Source of the DNA: Aurelia coerulea
Taxonomy: Eukaryota; Cnidaria; Scyphozoa; Semaeostomeae; Ulmaridae
Length of the DNA stretch: 64,000 nt
Assembly (NCBI GenBank): GCA_039566865.1
Contig: CM076959.1
Location: 10,151,501 to 10,215,500 of the forward strand
Reading direction: 5' to 3'
Below the pieces are notes generated by a model that searched no databases, was not told the DNA's origin, and was given only the letters and a program-made list of their open reading frames with translations. Of the stretch, positions 9,922 through 25,300 are shown piece after piece. Each line of letters begins with the position of its first letter. The first letter of the stretch is position 1. The translations under genes were made by a program, and so were the position numbers.

Positions 9922-12900
9922 ACTGCAAAAACAAACTTCGATTAATTAAATGTTTATTTCCTAAAAGAAAACAAAATAAAACAGAAAAAGGGTCGATTAC
10001 CGTACTTTATTGGCTACGATATATATTATCAACAGTATTGCACTCATCGATCATTAAACTTTAGTTCTGCCTGTTCCTTATTGTGCTGCAGCACAATATT
10101 AGTGCTGCAGCGACCATTCTTGGAAACATTACTATAGACATTAGTTTTTTCTTTAGTCCCTTTTTAGCTTTACTGCATTGATTAATTGAAGATTTTTTTT
10201 TCTCACAGAAAACAAAATAAAAGCACAAAAAGTGTGGATTAACGTACTTTAGTAGCTACATTTTGTATTATAATTAGTTTTGCACTCATCGTTCTTTAAA
10301 ACTTTAGTTCTGCAAGTTACTTCTTTTATAGCACTATATTAGTGCTGCAGCATCCATTCTTTGAAACATTACTATAGACATTAGCTTTTTCATTAGTCTC
10401 ATTTGGGCTTTACTGCATCGATGAATTAAAAGTTTAGTTTCTCAAAGAAAACATAATAAAAGCACAAAAAGTGTCGTTCAACGTACTTTAGTAGCTACAA
10501 TTTATATTACAAAGAGTATTGCACTCATCGTTCTTTAAAACTTTAGTCCTGCCAGTGACTTCTTTTAAAGCACTATATTAGTAATGCATCAACCATTCTT
10601 TGAAACGTTACTATAGACATTAGCTTTTTCTTTAGGCTCATTTTGGCTTTACTGCATAGACAAACATCGATTAATTAAATATTTATTTTCTAAAAGAAAA
10701 CAAAATAAAAGCACAAAAAGTGTCGTTCAACGTACTTTAGTAGCTACAATTTGTATTATAAAGAGTATTGCACTCATCGTTCTTTAAAACTATAGTTCTG
10801 CAAGTTACCTCTTTTATAGCACTATATTAGTGCTGCAGCAACCATTCTTTGAAACATTACTATAGACATTAGCTTTTTCTTTAGTCTCATTTTGGCTTTA
10901 CTACATAAACAAACATGGGTTAATTAAATGTTTATTTTCTCAAAAAAAACAAAATTAAAACACACAAAGTGTCAATTAAAGTACTTTAGTAGCTACAATT
11001 TGTATTATAAAGAATATTGCACTCATCCTTCTTTAAAACTTTAGTTCTGCAAGTTACTTCTTTTATAGCACTATATTAGTGCTGCAGCAACCATTCTTTC
11101 AAACATTACTATAGACATTAGCTTTTTCTTTAGTCTCATTTTGGCTTTACTACATAAACAAACATCGGTTAATTAAATGTTTATTTTCTCAAAAAAAACA
11201 AAAATAAAACACAAAAAGTGTCAATTAAAGTACTTTAGTAGCTACATTTTGTATTATAAAGAGTATTGCACTCATCGTTCTTTAAAACTTTAGTTCTGCA
11301 AGTTACTTCTTTTATAGCACTATATTAGAGCTGCAGCAACCATTCTTGGAAACATTTCTATAGACATTAGCTTTTTCTTTAATCTCCTTTTGGCTTTACT
11401 GCATAAACAAACATCGATTAATTAAATGTTTATTTTCTCAAAAAAAACAAAATTAAAAAATCAAAAAGTGTCAATTAAAGTACTTTAGTAGCTACAATTT
11501 GTATTATAAAGAGTATTGCACTCATCGTTCTCTAAAACTTTAGTTCTGCAAGTTACTTCTTTTATAGCACTATATTAGTGCTGCAGCAACCATTCTTTGA
11601 AACATTACTATAGACATTAGTTTTTTCATTCGCCTCAATTTATATTTAGTGCATCAACAAACATCGATTAATGAAACGTTTATTTTCCAAACGAAAACAA
11701 AATGTAGACACAAAAAGTTTCGATTAACGTAATTTATTAGCTACAATTTCTATTAAAAAGAGTATTGGACTCATCGCTTTTTAAAACTTTAGTCCTGCCA
11801 GTTACTTCTTTTAAAGCACTATATTAGTTCTGCAGCAACCATTCTTTGAAACGTTACTATAGACATTAGCTTTTTCTTTAGGCTCATTTTGGCTTTACTG
11901 CATAAACAAATATCGATCAATAAAATGTTTATTTTCTCAAAGAAAACAAAATAAAAGCACAAAAAGTGTCCTTCAACGTACTTGCTCTCATGCAAGTGTG
12001 GATTAACGTACTTTAGTAGCTACATTTTGTATTATAAAGAGTATTGCACAAATCGTTCTTTAAAACTTTTGTCCTGCCAGTTACTTCTTTTAAAGAACTA
12101 TATTAGTACTGCAGCAACCATTCTTTGAAACGTTACTATAGACATTAGCTTTTTCTTTAGTCTCAACTTATATCTAGTGCATAAACAAACATCATCAATT
12201 AATTAAATGTTTATTTTCTCAAAGAAAACAAAAGAAAAGCACAAAAAGTAAGGATTAACGTACTTTAGTAGCTAAAATTTGTATTATAAAGAGTATTGCA
12301 CTCATCGTTCTTTAAAACATTAGTTCTGCAAGTTACTTCTTTAATTGCACTATATTGGTGCTGCAGCAACCATTCTTTGAAACATAACTATAGACAATAG
12401 ATTTTTCTTTAGTCCCTTTTTAGCTTTACTGCATCGATTAATTATAAGTTTATTTTCTCAAAGAAAACAAAATAAAAGCACAAAAAGTGTTGATTAACGT
12501 ACTTTAGTTGCTACAATTTGTATTATAAAGATTATTGCACTCATCGTTCTTTAAAACTTTAGATCTGCAAGTTACTTCTTTTATAGCACTATATTAGTGC
12601 TGCAGCAACCATTCTTTGAATTATTACTATAGACATTAGCTTTTTTCTTTAGTCTCATTTTGGTTTAACTGCATAAACAAACATCGATTATTAAATGTTT
12701 CTTTTCTCGAAGAAAACATAATTAAAACACAAATAGTGTCGATTAACGTACTTTATTAACTACAATTTCTATTACAAAGAGTATTGCACTCATCGTTCTT
12801 TAAAACTTTTGTCCTGCCAGTTACATCTTTTAAAGCACTATATTAGTACTGCAGCATCCATTCTTTGAAACGTTACTATAGACATTAGCTTTTTCTTTAG

Positions 12901-14903
12901 TCTCAATTTATATTTAGTGCATCAACAAACATCATCAATTAATTAAAAGTTTATCTTATCAAAGAAAACAAAAGAAAAGCAAAAAAAGTGTGGATTAACG
13001 TACTTTAGTAGCTAAAATTTGTATTATAAAGAGTATTGCACTCATCGTTCTTTAAAACATTAGTTCTGCAAGTTACTTCTTTAATTGCACTACATTGGTG
13101 CTGCAGCAACCATTCTTTGAAACATAACTATAGACAATAGATTTTTCTTTAGTCCATTTTTAGCTTTACTGCATCGATTAATTAAAAGTTTATTTTTTAA
13201 AAGAAAACAAAATAAAAGCACAAAAAGTGTTGATTAACGTACTTTAATTGCTAAAATTTGTATTATAAAGAATATTGCACTCATCGTTCTTTAAAACTTT
13301 AGTTCTGCAAGTTACTTCTTTTACAGCACTATATTAGTGCTGCAGCAACCATTCATTGAAACAGTACTATAGACATTAGCTTTTTCTTTAGTCTCATTTT
13401 GGCTTTACTGCATAAAAAAATATCGATTATTAAATGTTTCTTTTCTAAAAAAAAACATAATTAAAACAAAAATAGTGTCGGTTAACGTACTTTATTAGCT
13501 ACAATTTCTATTACAAAGAGTATTGCACTCATCGTTCTTTAAAACTTTAGTCCTGCCAGTTACTTCTTTTAAAGCACTATATTAGTATTGCAGCAACCAT
13601 TCTTTGAAACGTTACTATAGACATTAGCTTTTTCTTTAGTCTCAATTTATATTTAGTGCATAAACAATCATCATCAATTAATTAAATGTTTATTTTCGCA
13701 AAGAAAACAAAAGAAAAGCACAAAAAGTAAGGATTAACGTACTTTAGTAGCTAACATTTGTATTATAAAGAGTATTGCACTCATCGTTCTTTAAAACTTT
13801 TGTTCTGCAAGTTACTTCTTTAATTGCACTATATTAGTGCTGCAGCAGCCATTCTTGGAAACATAACTATAGACATTAGCTTTTTCTTTAGTCTCATTTT
13901 GGCTTTACTGCATTAACAAACATCGATTAATTAAATGTTTATTTTCTCAAATAAAAACAAAATAAAAAACACAAAAATTGTCGGTTAACGTACTTTAATA
14001 GCTACAATTTGTATTATAAAGAGTATTGCACTCATCGTTCTTTAAAACTTTAGTTCTGCAAGTTACTTCCTTTTTTGCACTATATTAGTGCTGCAGCAAC
14101 CATTCTTGGAAACATTACAATAGACATTATCTTTTTCTTTAGTCTCATTTTGGCTTTAATGCATTAACAAACGTCGATTAATTAAATGTTTATTTTCTCA
14201 GAGAAAACAAAATAAAAAGAGAAAAAGTGTCGATTAACGTACTTTCTTAACTACAATTTCTATTATAAAGAGTAATGCACTCATCGTTCTTTAAAACTTT
14301 AGTTCTGCAAGTTACTTCTTTTATAGCACTATATTAGTGCTGCCTCAACCATTCTTGGAAACATTACTATAGACATTAGTTTTTTCTTTAGTCCCATTTT
14401 AGCTTTACTGCATAAACAAACATCGATTAATTAAATGTTTATTTTCTCAAAGAAAACACATTTAAAACACAAAAAGTGTCGATTAACGTACTTTATTAGC
14501 TACAATTTCTATTATAAAGAGTATTGCACTCATCGTTCTTTAAAACTTTAGTTCTGCAAGTTACTTCTTTTATAGCACTATATTAGTGCTGCAGCAACCA
14601 TTCTTGGAAACATTACTATAGACATTAGTTTTTTCTTTAGTCCCATTTTAGCTTTACTGCATAAACAAACATCGATTAATTAAATGTTTATTTTCTCAAA
14701 GAAAACAAATTTAAAACACAAAAAGTGTCGGTTAATGTATTTTATTTGCTACAATTTATATTATAAAGAAATTGCACTCATCGTCCTTTAAAATTTCAGT
14801 TCTGCAAGTTACTTCTTTTATAGCACTATATTACTGCTGCAGCAACCATTCTTGGAAACAATACTATAGACATTAGCTTTTTTTTTAGTCTCATTTTGGC
14901 TTT
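9922..14903. repeat. Large HOR block, copy 3
   Basis: The block starts with the divergent marker monomer. From about 10141 it matches copy 1 at an offset of 9672, not 9921, so exactly one 249-bp monomer (copy 1 about 220-468) is missing. The match runs to about 13440 and includes the 30-bp insertion at 11984-12013. Bases from about 13440 to 14190 hold three monomers absent from copy 1. The end carries two adjacent, nearly equal monomers with TCCCATTTTAGCTTTACTG near 14393 and 14641, differing by ACACATTTAAAAC against ACAAATTTAAAAC. Confidence 0.8.
11984..12013. repeat. Second copy of the 30-bp local insertion
   Basis: This is the same GCTCTCATG plus partial repeat as at 2312-2341, at exactly the block offset of 9672. 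It is inherited through duplication of the large block and not an independent event. Copy 2 lacks it because its 16-monomer deletion covers this place. Confidence 0.8.
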
Positions 14904-17900
14904 ACTGCAAAAACAAACTTCGATTAATTAAATGTTTATTTCCTAAAAGAAAACAAAATAAAACAGAATAAGGGTCGATTACCGTACTTTATTGGCTACG
15001 ATATATATTATCAACAGTATTGCACTCATCGATCATTAAACTTTAGTTCTGCCTGTTCCTTATTGTGCTGCAGCACAATATTAGTGCTGCAGCGACCATT
15101 CTTGGAAACATTACTATAGACATTAGCTTTTTCTTTAGTCTCATTTTGGCTTTAATGCATTAACAAACGTCGATTAATTAAATGTTTATTTTCTCAGAGA
15201 AAACAAAATAAAAAGAGAAAAAGTGTCGATTAACGTACTTTATTAGCTACAATTTCTATTATAAAGAGTAATGCACTCATCGTTCTTTAAAACTTTAGTT
15301 CTGCAAGTTACTTCTTTTATAGCACTATATTAGTGCTGCCTCAACCATTCTTGGAAACATTACTATAGACATTAGTTTTTTTTGTTTAGTCTCAATTTAT
15401 ATTTAGTGCATAAACAAACATCATCAATTAATTAAATTTTTATTTTCTCAAAGAAAACAAAATAAAAGCACAAAAAGTTTCGTTCAACGTACTTTAGTAG
15501 CTCTAATTTATATTTTAAAGAGTATTGCACTCATCGTTCTTCAAAACTTTAGTTCTGCAAGTTACTTCTTTTATAACACTATATTAAAGCTGAAGCAACC
15601 ATTCTTGGAAACATTACTATAGACATTAGCTTTTTCTTTAGTCTCATTTTGGCTTTAATGCATTAACAAACGTCGATTAATTAAATGTTTATTTTCTCAG
15701 AGAAAACAAAATAAAAAGAGAAAAAGTGTCGATTAACGTACTTTATTAGCTACAATTTCTATTATAAAGAGTAATGCACTCATCGTTCTTTAAAACTTTA
15801 GTTCTGCAAGTTACTTCTTTTATAGCACTATATTAGTGCTGCCTCAACCATTCTTGGAAACATTACTATAGACATTAGTTTTTTCTTTAGTCCCTTTTTA
15901 GCTTTACTGCATCGATTAATTGAAGATTTTTTTTTCTCACAGAAAACAAAATAAAAGCACAAAAAGTGTGGATTAACGTACTTTAGTAGCTACATTTTGT
16001 ATTATAATTAGTATTGCACTCATCGTTCTTTAAAACTTTAGTTCTGCAAGTTACTTCTTTTATAGCACTATATTAGTGCTGCAGCATCCATTCTTTGAAA
16101 CATTACTATAGACATTAGTTTTTTTCTTTAGTCTCAATTTATATTTAGTGCATAAACAAACATCATCAATTAATTAAATTTTTATTTTCTCAAAGAAAAC
16201 AAAATAAAAGCACAAAAAGTTTCGTTCAACGTACTTTAGTAGCTCTAATTTATATTTTAAAGAGTATTGCACTCATCGTTCTTCAAAACTTTAGTTCTGC
16301 AAGTTACTTCTTTTATAACACTATATTAAAGCTGAAGCAACCATTCTTGGAAACATTACTATAGACATTAGCTTTTTCTTTAGGCTCATTTTGGCTTTAC
16401 TGCATAAACAAACATCGATTAATTAAATGTTTATTTTCTAAATGAAAACAAAATAAAAGTACAAAAAGTGTCGGTTAACGTACTTTAGTAGCTACAACTT
16501 CTATTATAAAGAGTATCGCACTAATCGTTCTTTAAAAAAACTTCAGTCCTGCCAGTTTCTTCTTTTAAGGCACTTTATTAGTGCTGCAGCAACCATTCTT
16601 TGAAACATTTCTATAGAAATTAGTTTTCTCTTTCGTCTCAATTTATATTTAGTGCATCAACAAACATCGATTAATGAAGCGTTTATTTTCCAAAAGAAAA
16701 CAAAATAAAAACACAAATAGTGTCGATTAACCTACTTTATTAGCTACAATTTCTATTACAAAGAGTATTGCACTCATCGTTCTTTAAAACTTTAGTACTG
16801 CCAGTTACTTCTTTTAAAGCACTATATTAGTACAGCAGCAACCATTCTTTGAAACGTTACTATAGACATTAACTTTTTATTTAGTCTCATTTTGGCTTTA
16901 CTGCATCGATTAATTAAAAGTTTATTTTCTCAAAGAAAACAAAATAAAAATACAAAATGTGTCGTTCAACGTTCTTATGTAGCTACAATTTATATTATAA
17001 AGAGTATTGCACTCATCGTTCTTTAAAACTTTAGTTCTGCAAGTTACTTCTTTTAGAGCACTATATCAGTGCTGCAGCAACCATTCTTGGAAACATTACT
17101 ATAGACATTGGCTTTTTCTTTAGGCTCATTTTGGCCCTACTGCATAAACAAACATCGATTAATTAAATGATTTTTTTCTAAAAGAAAACAAAATAAAATA
17201 AAAGCACAAAGAGTGTCGTTCAACATACTTTAGTAGCTACAATTTTTATTATAAAGTGTATTGCACTCATCGTTCTTTAAAACTTTAGTTCTGCCAGTTA
17301 CTTCTTTTAAAGCACTATATTAGTGCTGCAGCAACCATTCTTTGAAACATTACTATAGACATTAGCTTTTTCTTTCGTCCAATTTTAGCTTTACTGCATA
17401 AACAAACATCGATTAATTAAATGTTTATTTTCTCAAAGAAAACAAATTTAAACCACAAAAAGTGTCGGTTAACGTACTTTATTAGCTACAATTTATATTA
17501 GAAAGACTATTGCACTCATCGTTCTTTAAAACTTTAGTTCTGCCAGTTACTTCTTTTAAAGCACTATATTAGTGCTGCAGCAACCATTCTTTGAAACATT
17601 ACTATAGACATTAGTTTTTTCTTTAGTCTCATTTTGGCTTTACTGCATAAACAAACATCGGTTAATTAAATGTTTATTTTCTTAAAGAAAACAAAATTAA
17701 AACACAAAAAGTGTCAATTAAAGTACTTTATTGGCTACAATTTCTATTACAAAGAGTATTGCACTCATCTTTCTTTAAAACTTTAGTCCTGCCAGTTACT
17801 TCTTTTAAAGGACTATTTTAGTAAAGCAGCAACCATTCTTGGAAACATTACTATAGACATTAGCTTTTTCTTTAGTCTCATTTTAGCTTTTCGGCATAAA

Positions 17901-20900
17901 CAAACATCGGTTAATTAAATAATTATTTTCTAAAAGAAAACAAAATAAAAGCACAAAAAGTGTCGTTCAACGTACTTTAATAGCTACAATTTCTATTATA
18001 AAGAGTATTGCACTCATCGTTCTTCAAAACTTTAGTTCTGCAAGTTACTTCTTTTATAACACTATTTTAGTGCTGAAGCAACCATTCTTGGAAACATTAC
18101 TATAGACATTAGTTTTTTCTTTAGTCCCATTTTAGCTTTACTGCATAAACAAACGTCGATTAATTAAATGTTTATTTTCTCAGAGAAAACAAAATAAAAA
18201 GAGAAAAAGTGTCGATTAACGTACTTTCTTAACTACAATTTCTATTATAAAGAGTAATGCACTCATCGTTCTTTAAAACTTTAGTTCTGCAAGTTACTTC
18301 TTTTATAGCACTATATTAGTGCTGCCTCAACCATTCTTGGAAACATTACTATAGACATTAGTTTTTTCTTTAGTCCCATTTTAGCTTTACTGCATAAACA
18401 AACATCGATTAATTAAATGTTTATTTTCTCAAAGAAAACACATTTAAAACACAAAAAGTGTCGATTAACGTACTTTATTAGCTACAATTTCTATTATAAA
18501 GAGTATTGCACTCATCGTTCTTTAAAACTTTAGTTCTGCAAGTTACTTCTTTTATAGCACTATATTAGTGCTGCAGCAACCATTCTTGGAAACATTACTA
18601 TAGACATTAGTTTTTTCTTTAGTCCCATTTTAGCTTTACTGCATAAACAAACATCGATTAATTAAATGTTTATTTTCTCAAAGAAAACAAATTTAAAACA
18701 CAAAAAGTGTCGGTTAATGTATTTTATTTGCTACAATTTATATTATAAAGAAATTGCACTCATCGTTCTTTAAAACTTTAGTTCTGCAAGTTACTTCTTT
18801 TATAACACTATATTAAAGCTGAAGCAACCATTCTTGGAAACATTACTATAGACATTAGCTTTTTCTTTAGTCTCATTTTGGCTTTAATGCATTAACAAAC
18901 GTCGATTAATTAAATGTTTATTTTCTCAGAGAAAACAAAATAAAAAGAGAAAAAGTGTCGATTAACGCACTTTATTAGCTACAATTTCTATTATAAAGAG
19001 TAATGCACTCATCGTTCTTTAAAACTTTAGTTCTGCAAGTTACTTCTTTTATAGCACTATATTAGTGCTGCCTCAACCATTCTTGGAAACATTACTATAG
19101 ACATTAGTTTTTTCTTTAGTCCCTTTTTAGCTTTACTGCATCGATTAATTGAAGATTTTTTTTTCTCACAGAAAACAAAATAAAAGCACAAAAAGTGTGG
19201 ATTAACGTACTTTAGTAGCTACATTTTGTATTATAATTAGTATTGCACTCATCGTTCTTTAAAACTTTAGTTCTGCAAGTTACTTCTTTTATAGCACTAT
19301 ATTAGTGCTGCAGCATCCATTCTTTGAAACATTACTATAGACATTAGTTTTTTTCTTTAGTCTCAATTTATATTTAGTGCATAAACAAACATCATCAATT
19401 AATTAAATTTTTATTTTCTCAAAGAAAACAAAATAAAAGCACAAAAAGTTTCGTTCAACGTACTTTAGTAGCTCTAATTTATATTTTAAAGAGTATTGCA
19501 CTCATCGTTCTTCAAAACTTTAGTTCTGCAAGTTACTTCTTTTATAACACTATATTAAAGCTGAAGCAACCATTCTTGGAAACATTACTATAGACATTAG
19601 CTTTTTCTTTAGGCTCATTTTGGCTTTACTGCATAAACAAACATCGATTAATTAAATGTTTATTTTCTAAATGAAAACAAAATAAAAGTACAAAAAGTGT
19701 CGGTTAACGTACTTTAGTAGCTACAACTTCTATTATAAAGAGTATTGCACTAATCGTTCTTTAAAAAAACTTCAGTCCTGCCAGTTTCTTCTTTTAAGGC
19801 ACTTTATTAGTGCTGCAGCAACCATTCTTTGAAACATTTCTATAGAAATTAGTTTTCTCTTTCGTCTCAATTTATATTTAGTGCATCAACAAACATCGAT
19901 TAATGAAGCGTTTATTTTCCAAAAGAAAACAAAATAAAAACACAAATAGTGTCGATTAACCTACTTTATTAGCTACAATTTCTATTACAAAGAGTATTGC
20001 ACTCATCGTTCTTTAAAACTTTAGTACTGCCAGTTACTTCTTTTAAAGCACTATATTAGTACAGCAGCAACCATTCTTTGAAACGTTACTATAGACATTA
20101 ACTTTTTATTTAGTCTCATTTTGGCTTTACTGCATCGATTAATTAAAAGTTTATTTTCTCAAAGAAAACAAAATAAAAATACAAAATGTGTCGTTCAACG
20201 TTCTTATGTAGCTACAATTTATATTATAAAGAGTATTGCACTCATCGTTCTTTAAAACTTTAGTTCTGCAAGTTACTTCTTTTAGAGCACTATATCAGTG
20301 CTGCAGCAACCATTCTTGGAAACATTACTATAGACATTGGCTTTTTCTTTAGGCTCATTTTGGCCCTACTGCATAAACAAACATCGATTAATTAAATGAT
20401 TTTTTTCTAAAAGAAAACAAAATAAAATAAAAGCACAAAGAGTGTCGTTCAACATACTTTAGTAGCTACAATTTTTATTATAAAGTGTATTGCACTCATC
20501 GTTCTTTAAAACTTTAGTTCTGCCAGTTACTTCTTTTAAAGCACTATATTAGTGCTGCAGCAACCATTCTTTGAAACATTACTATAGACATTAGCTTTTT
20601 CTTTCGTCCAATTTTAGCTTTACTGCATAAACAAACATCGATTAATTAAATGTTTATTTTCTCAAAGAAAACAAATTTAAACCACAAAAAGTGTCGGTTA
20701 ACGTACTTTATTAGCTACAATTTATATTAGAAAGACTATTGCACTCATCGTTCTTTAAAACTTTAGTTCTGCCAGTTACTTCTTTTAAAGCACTATATTA
20801 GTGCTGCAGCAACCATTCTTTGAAACATTACTATAGACATTAGTTTTTTCTTTAGTCTCATTTTGGCTTTACTGCATAAACAAACATCGGTTAATTAAAT

Positions 20901-22114
20901 GTTTATTTTCTTAAAGAAAACAAAATTAAAACACAAAAAGTGTCAATTAAAGTACTTTATTGGCTACAATTTCTATTACAAAGAGTATTGCACTCATCTT
21001 TCTTTAAAACTTTAGTCCTGCCAGTTACTTCTTTTAAAGGACTATTTTAGTAAAGCAGCAACCATTCTTGGAAACATTACTATAGACATTAGCTTTTTCT
21101 TTAGTCTCATTTTAGCTTTTCGGCATAAACAAACATCGGTTAATTAAATAATTATTTTCTAAAAGAAAACAAAATAAAAGCACAAAAAGTGTCGTTCAAC
21201 GTACTTTAATAGCTACAATTTCTATTATAAAGAGTATTGCACTCATCGTTCTTCAAAACTTTAGTTCTGCAAGTTACTTCTTTTATATTACTATTTTAGT
21301 GCTGAAGCAACCATTCTTGGAAACATTACTATAGACATTAGTTTTTTCTTTAGTCCCATTTTAGCTTTACTGCATAAACAAACGTCGATTAATTAAATGT
21401 TTATTTTCTCAGAGAAAACAAAATAAAAAGAGAAAAAGTGTCGATTAACGTACTTTCTTAACTACAATTTCTATTATAAAGAGTAATGCACTCATCGTTC
21501 TTTAAAACTTTAGTTCTGCAAGTTACTTCTTTTATAGCACTATATTAGTGCTGCCTCAACCATTCTTGGAAACATTACTATAGACATTAGTTTTTTCTTT
21601 AGTCCCATTTTAGCTTTACTGCATAAACAAACATCGATTAATTAAATGTTTATTTTCTCAAAGAAAACACATTTAAAACACAAAAAGTGTCGATTAACGT
21701 ACTTTATTAGCTACAATTTCTATTATAAAGAGTATTGCACTCATCGTTCTTTAAAACTTTAGTTCTGCAAGTTACTTCTTTTATAGCACTATATTAGTGC
21801 TGCAGCAACCATTCTTGGAAACATTACTATAGACATTAGTTTTTTCTTTAGTCCCATTTTAGCTTTACTGCATAAACAAACATCGATTAATTAAATGTTT
21901 ATTTTCTCAAAGAAAACAAATTTAAAACACAAAAAGTGTCGGTTAATGTATTTTATTTGCTACAATTTATATTATAAAGAAATTGCACTCATCGTCCTTT
22001 AAAATTTCAGTTCTGCAAGTTACTTCTTTTATAGCACTATATTACTGCTGCAGCAACCATTCTTGGAAACAATACTATAGACATTAGCTTTTTTTTTAGT
22101 CTCATTTTGGCTTT
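14904..22114. repeat. Large HOR block, copy 4, with internal 13-mer duplication
   Basis: This copy opens with the marker monomer in the variant CAGAATAAGGG; copies 1-3 read CAGAAAAAGGG and copy 5 shares the variant, so copies 4 and 5 are closest relatives. The copy contains two tandem rounds of a 13-monomer segment (see 15651-22358). Near 15373 it reads TTTTTTTTGTTTAGTC and skips monomers that copy 5 has at about 22584. This is the longest complete block in the window. Confidence 0.75.
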
Positions 22115-22358
22115 ACTGCAAAAACAAACTTCGATTAATTAAATGTTTATTTCCTAAAAGAAAACAAAATAAAACAGAATAAGGGTCGATTACCGTACTT
22201 TATTGGCTACGATATATATTATCAACAGTATTGCACTCATCGATCATTAAACTTTAGTTCTGCCTGTTCCTTATTGTGCTGCAGCACAATATTAGTGCTG
22301 CAGCGACCATTCTTGGAAACATTACTATAGACATTAGCTTTTTCTTTAGTCTCATTTT
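15651..22358. repeat. 13-mer segment in tandem (3229 bp, then 3479 bp)
   Basis: The junction word GGCTTTAATGCATTAAC stands at 15651, 18880 and 22359. A second marker, the TTTTCTAAATGAAAAC monomer, starts at 16393, 19622 and 23101 with the same spacings. The first round is 3229 bp (13 monomers). The second is 3479 bp because it keeps one further monomer, the divergent one at 22115. In the first round the sequence switches near 18765, between AAATTGCACTCATCG and TTCTTTAAAAC, skipping that monomer. This is the expected product of unequal exchange in register. Confidence 0.8.
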
Positions 22359-25300
22359 GGCTTTAATGCATTAACAAACGTCGATTAATTAAATGTTTAT
22401 TTTCTCAGAGAAAACAAAATAAAAAGAGAAAAAGTGTCGATTAACGTACTTTATTAGCTACAATTTCTATTATAAAGAGTAATGCACTCATCGTTCTTTA
22501 AAACTTTAGTTCTGCAAGTTACTTCTTTTATAGCACTATATTAGTGCTGCCTCAACCATTCTTGGAAACATTACTATAGACATTAGTTTTTTCTTTAGTC
22601 CCTTTTTAGCTTTACTGCATCGATTAATTGAAGATTTTTTTTTCTCACAGAAAACAAAATAAAAGCACAAAAAGTGTGGATTAACGTACTTTAGTAGCTA
22701 CATTTTGTATTATAATTAGTATTGCACTCATCGTTCTTTAAAACTTTAGTTCTGCAAGTTACTTCTTTTATAGCACTATATTAGTGCTGCAGCATCCATT
22801 CTTTGAAACATTACTATAGACATTAGTTTTTTTCGTTAGTCTCAATTTATATTTAGTGCATAAACAAACATCATCAATTAATTAAATTTTTATTTTCTCA
22901 AAGAAAACAAAATAAAAGCACAAAAAGTTTCGTTCAACGTACTTTAGTAGCTCTAATTTATATTTTAAAGAGTATTGCACTCATCGTTCTTCAAAACTTT
23001 AGTTCTGCAAGTTACTTCTTTTATAAGACTATATTAAAGCTGAAGCAACCATTCTTGGAAACATTACTATAGACATTAGCTTTTTCTTTAGGCTCATTTT
23101 GGCTTTACTGCATAAACAAACATCGATTAATTAAATGTTTATTTTCTAAATGAAAACAAAATAAAAGTACAAAAAGTGTCGGTTAACGTACTTTAGTAGC
23201 TACAACTTCTATTATAAAGAGTATTGCACTAATCGTTCTTTAAAAAAACTTCAGTCCTGCCAGTTTCTTCTTTTAAGGCACTTTATTAGTGCTGCAGCAA
23301 CCATTCTTTGAAACATTTCTATAGAAATTAGTTTTCTCTTTCGTCTCAATTTATATTTAGTGCATCAACAAACATCGATTAATGAAGCGTTTATTTTCCA
23401 AAAGAAAACAAAATAAAAACACAAATAGTGTCGATTAACCTACTTTATTAGCTACAATTTCTATTACAAAGAGTATTGCACTCATCGTTCTTTAAAACTT
23501 TAGTACTGCCAGTTACTTCTTTTAAAGCACTATATTAGTACAGCAGCAACCATTCTTTGAAACGTTACTATAGACATTAACTTTTTATTTAGTCTCATTT
23601 TGGCTTTACTGCATCGATTAATTAAAAGTTTATTTTCTCAAAGAAAACAAAATAAAAATACAAAATGTGTCGTTCAACGTTCTTATGTAGCTACAATTTA
23701 TATTATAAAGAGTATTGCACTCATCGTTCTTTAAAACTTTAGTTCTGCAAGTTACTTCTTTTAGAGCACTATATCAGTGCTGCAGCAACCATTCTTGGAA
23801 ACATTACTATAGACATTGGCTTTTTCTTTAGGCTCATTTTGGCCCTACTGCATAAACAAACATCGATTAATTAAATGATTTTTTTCTAAAAGAAAACAAA
23901 ATAAAATAAAAGCACAAAGAGTGTCGTTCAACATACTTTAGTAGCTACAATTTTTATTATAAAGTGTATTGCACTCATCGTTCTTTAAAACTTTAGTTCT
24001 GCCAGTTACTTCTTTTAAAGCACTATATTAGTGCTGCAGCAACCATTCTTTGAAACATTACTATAGACATTAGCTTTTTCTTTCGTCCAATTTTAGCTTT
24101 ACTGCATAAACAAACATCGATTAATTAAATGTTTATTTTCTCAAAGAAAACAAATTTAAACCACAAAAAGTGTCGGTTAACGTACTTTATTAGCTACAAT
24201 TTATATTAGAAAGACTATTGCACTCATCGTTCTTTAAAACTTTAGTTCTGCCAGTTACTTCTTTTAAAGCACTATATTAGTGCTGCAGCAACCATTCTTT
24301 GAAACATTACTATAGACATTAGTTTTTTCTTTAGTCTCATTTTGGCTTTACTGCATAAACAAACATCGGTTAATTAAATGTTTATTTTCTTAAAGAAAAC
24401 AAAATTAAAACACAAAAAGTGTCAATTAAAGTACTTTATTGGCTACAATTTATAATATAAAGAGTATTGCACTCATCGTTCTTCAAAACTTTAGTTCTGC
24501 AAGTTACTTCTTTTAAGGCACTTTATTAGTGCTGCAGCAACCATTCTTTGAAACATTTCTATAGAAATTAATTTTCTCTTTCGTCTCAATTTATATTTAG
24601 TGCATCAACAAACATCATCAATTAATTAAATTTTTATTTTCTCAAAGAAAACAAAATAAAAGCACAAAAAGTTTCGTTCAACGTACTTTAGTAGCTCTAA
24701 TTTATATTTTAAAGAGTATTGCACTCATCGTTCTTCAAAACTTTAGTTCTGCAAGTTACTTCTTTTATAACACTATATTAAAGCTGAAGCAACCATTCTT
24801 GGAAACATTACTATAGACATTAGCTTTTTCTTTAGGCTCATTTTGGCTTTACTGCATAAACAAACATCGATTAATTAAATGTTTATTTTCTAAATGAAAA
24901 CAAAATAAAAGTACAAAAAGTGTCGGTTAACGTACTTTAGTAGCTACAACTTCTATTATAAAGAGTATTGCACTAATCGTTCTTTAAAAAAACTTCAGTC
25001 CTGCCAGTTTCTTCTTTTAAGGCACTTTATTAGTGCTGCAGCAACCATTCTTTGAAACATTTCTATAGAAATTAGTTTTCTCTTTCGTCTCAATTTATAT
25101 TTAGTGCATCAACAAACATCGATTAATGAAGCGTTTATTTTCCAAGAGAAAACAAAATAAAAACACAAATAGTGTCGATTAACCTACTTTATTAGCTACA
25201 ATTTCTATTACAAAGAGTATTGCACTCATCGTTCTTTAAAACTTTAGTACTGCCAGTTACTTCTTTTAAAGCACTATATTAGTACAGCAGCAACCATTCT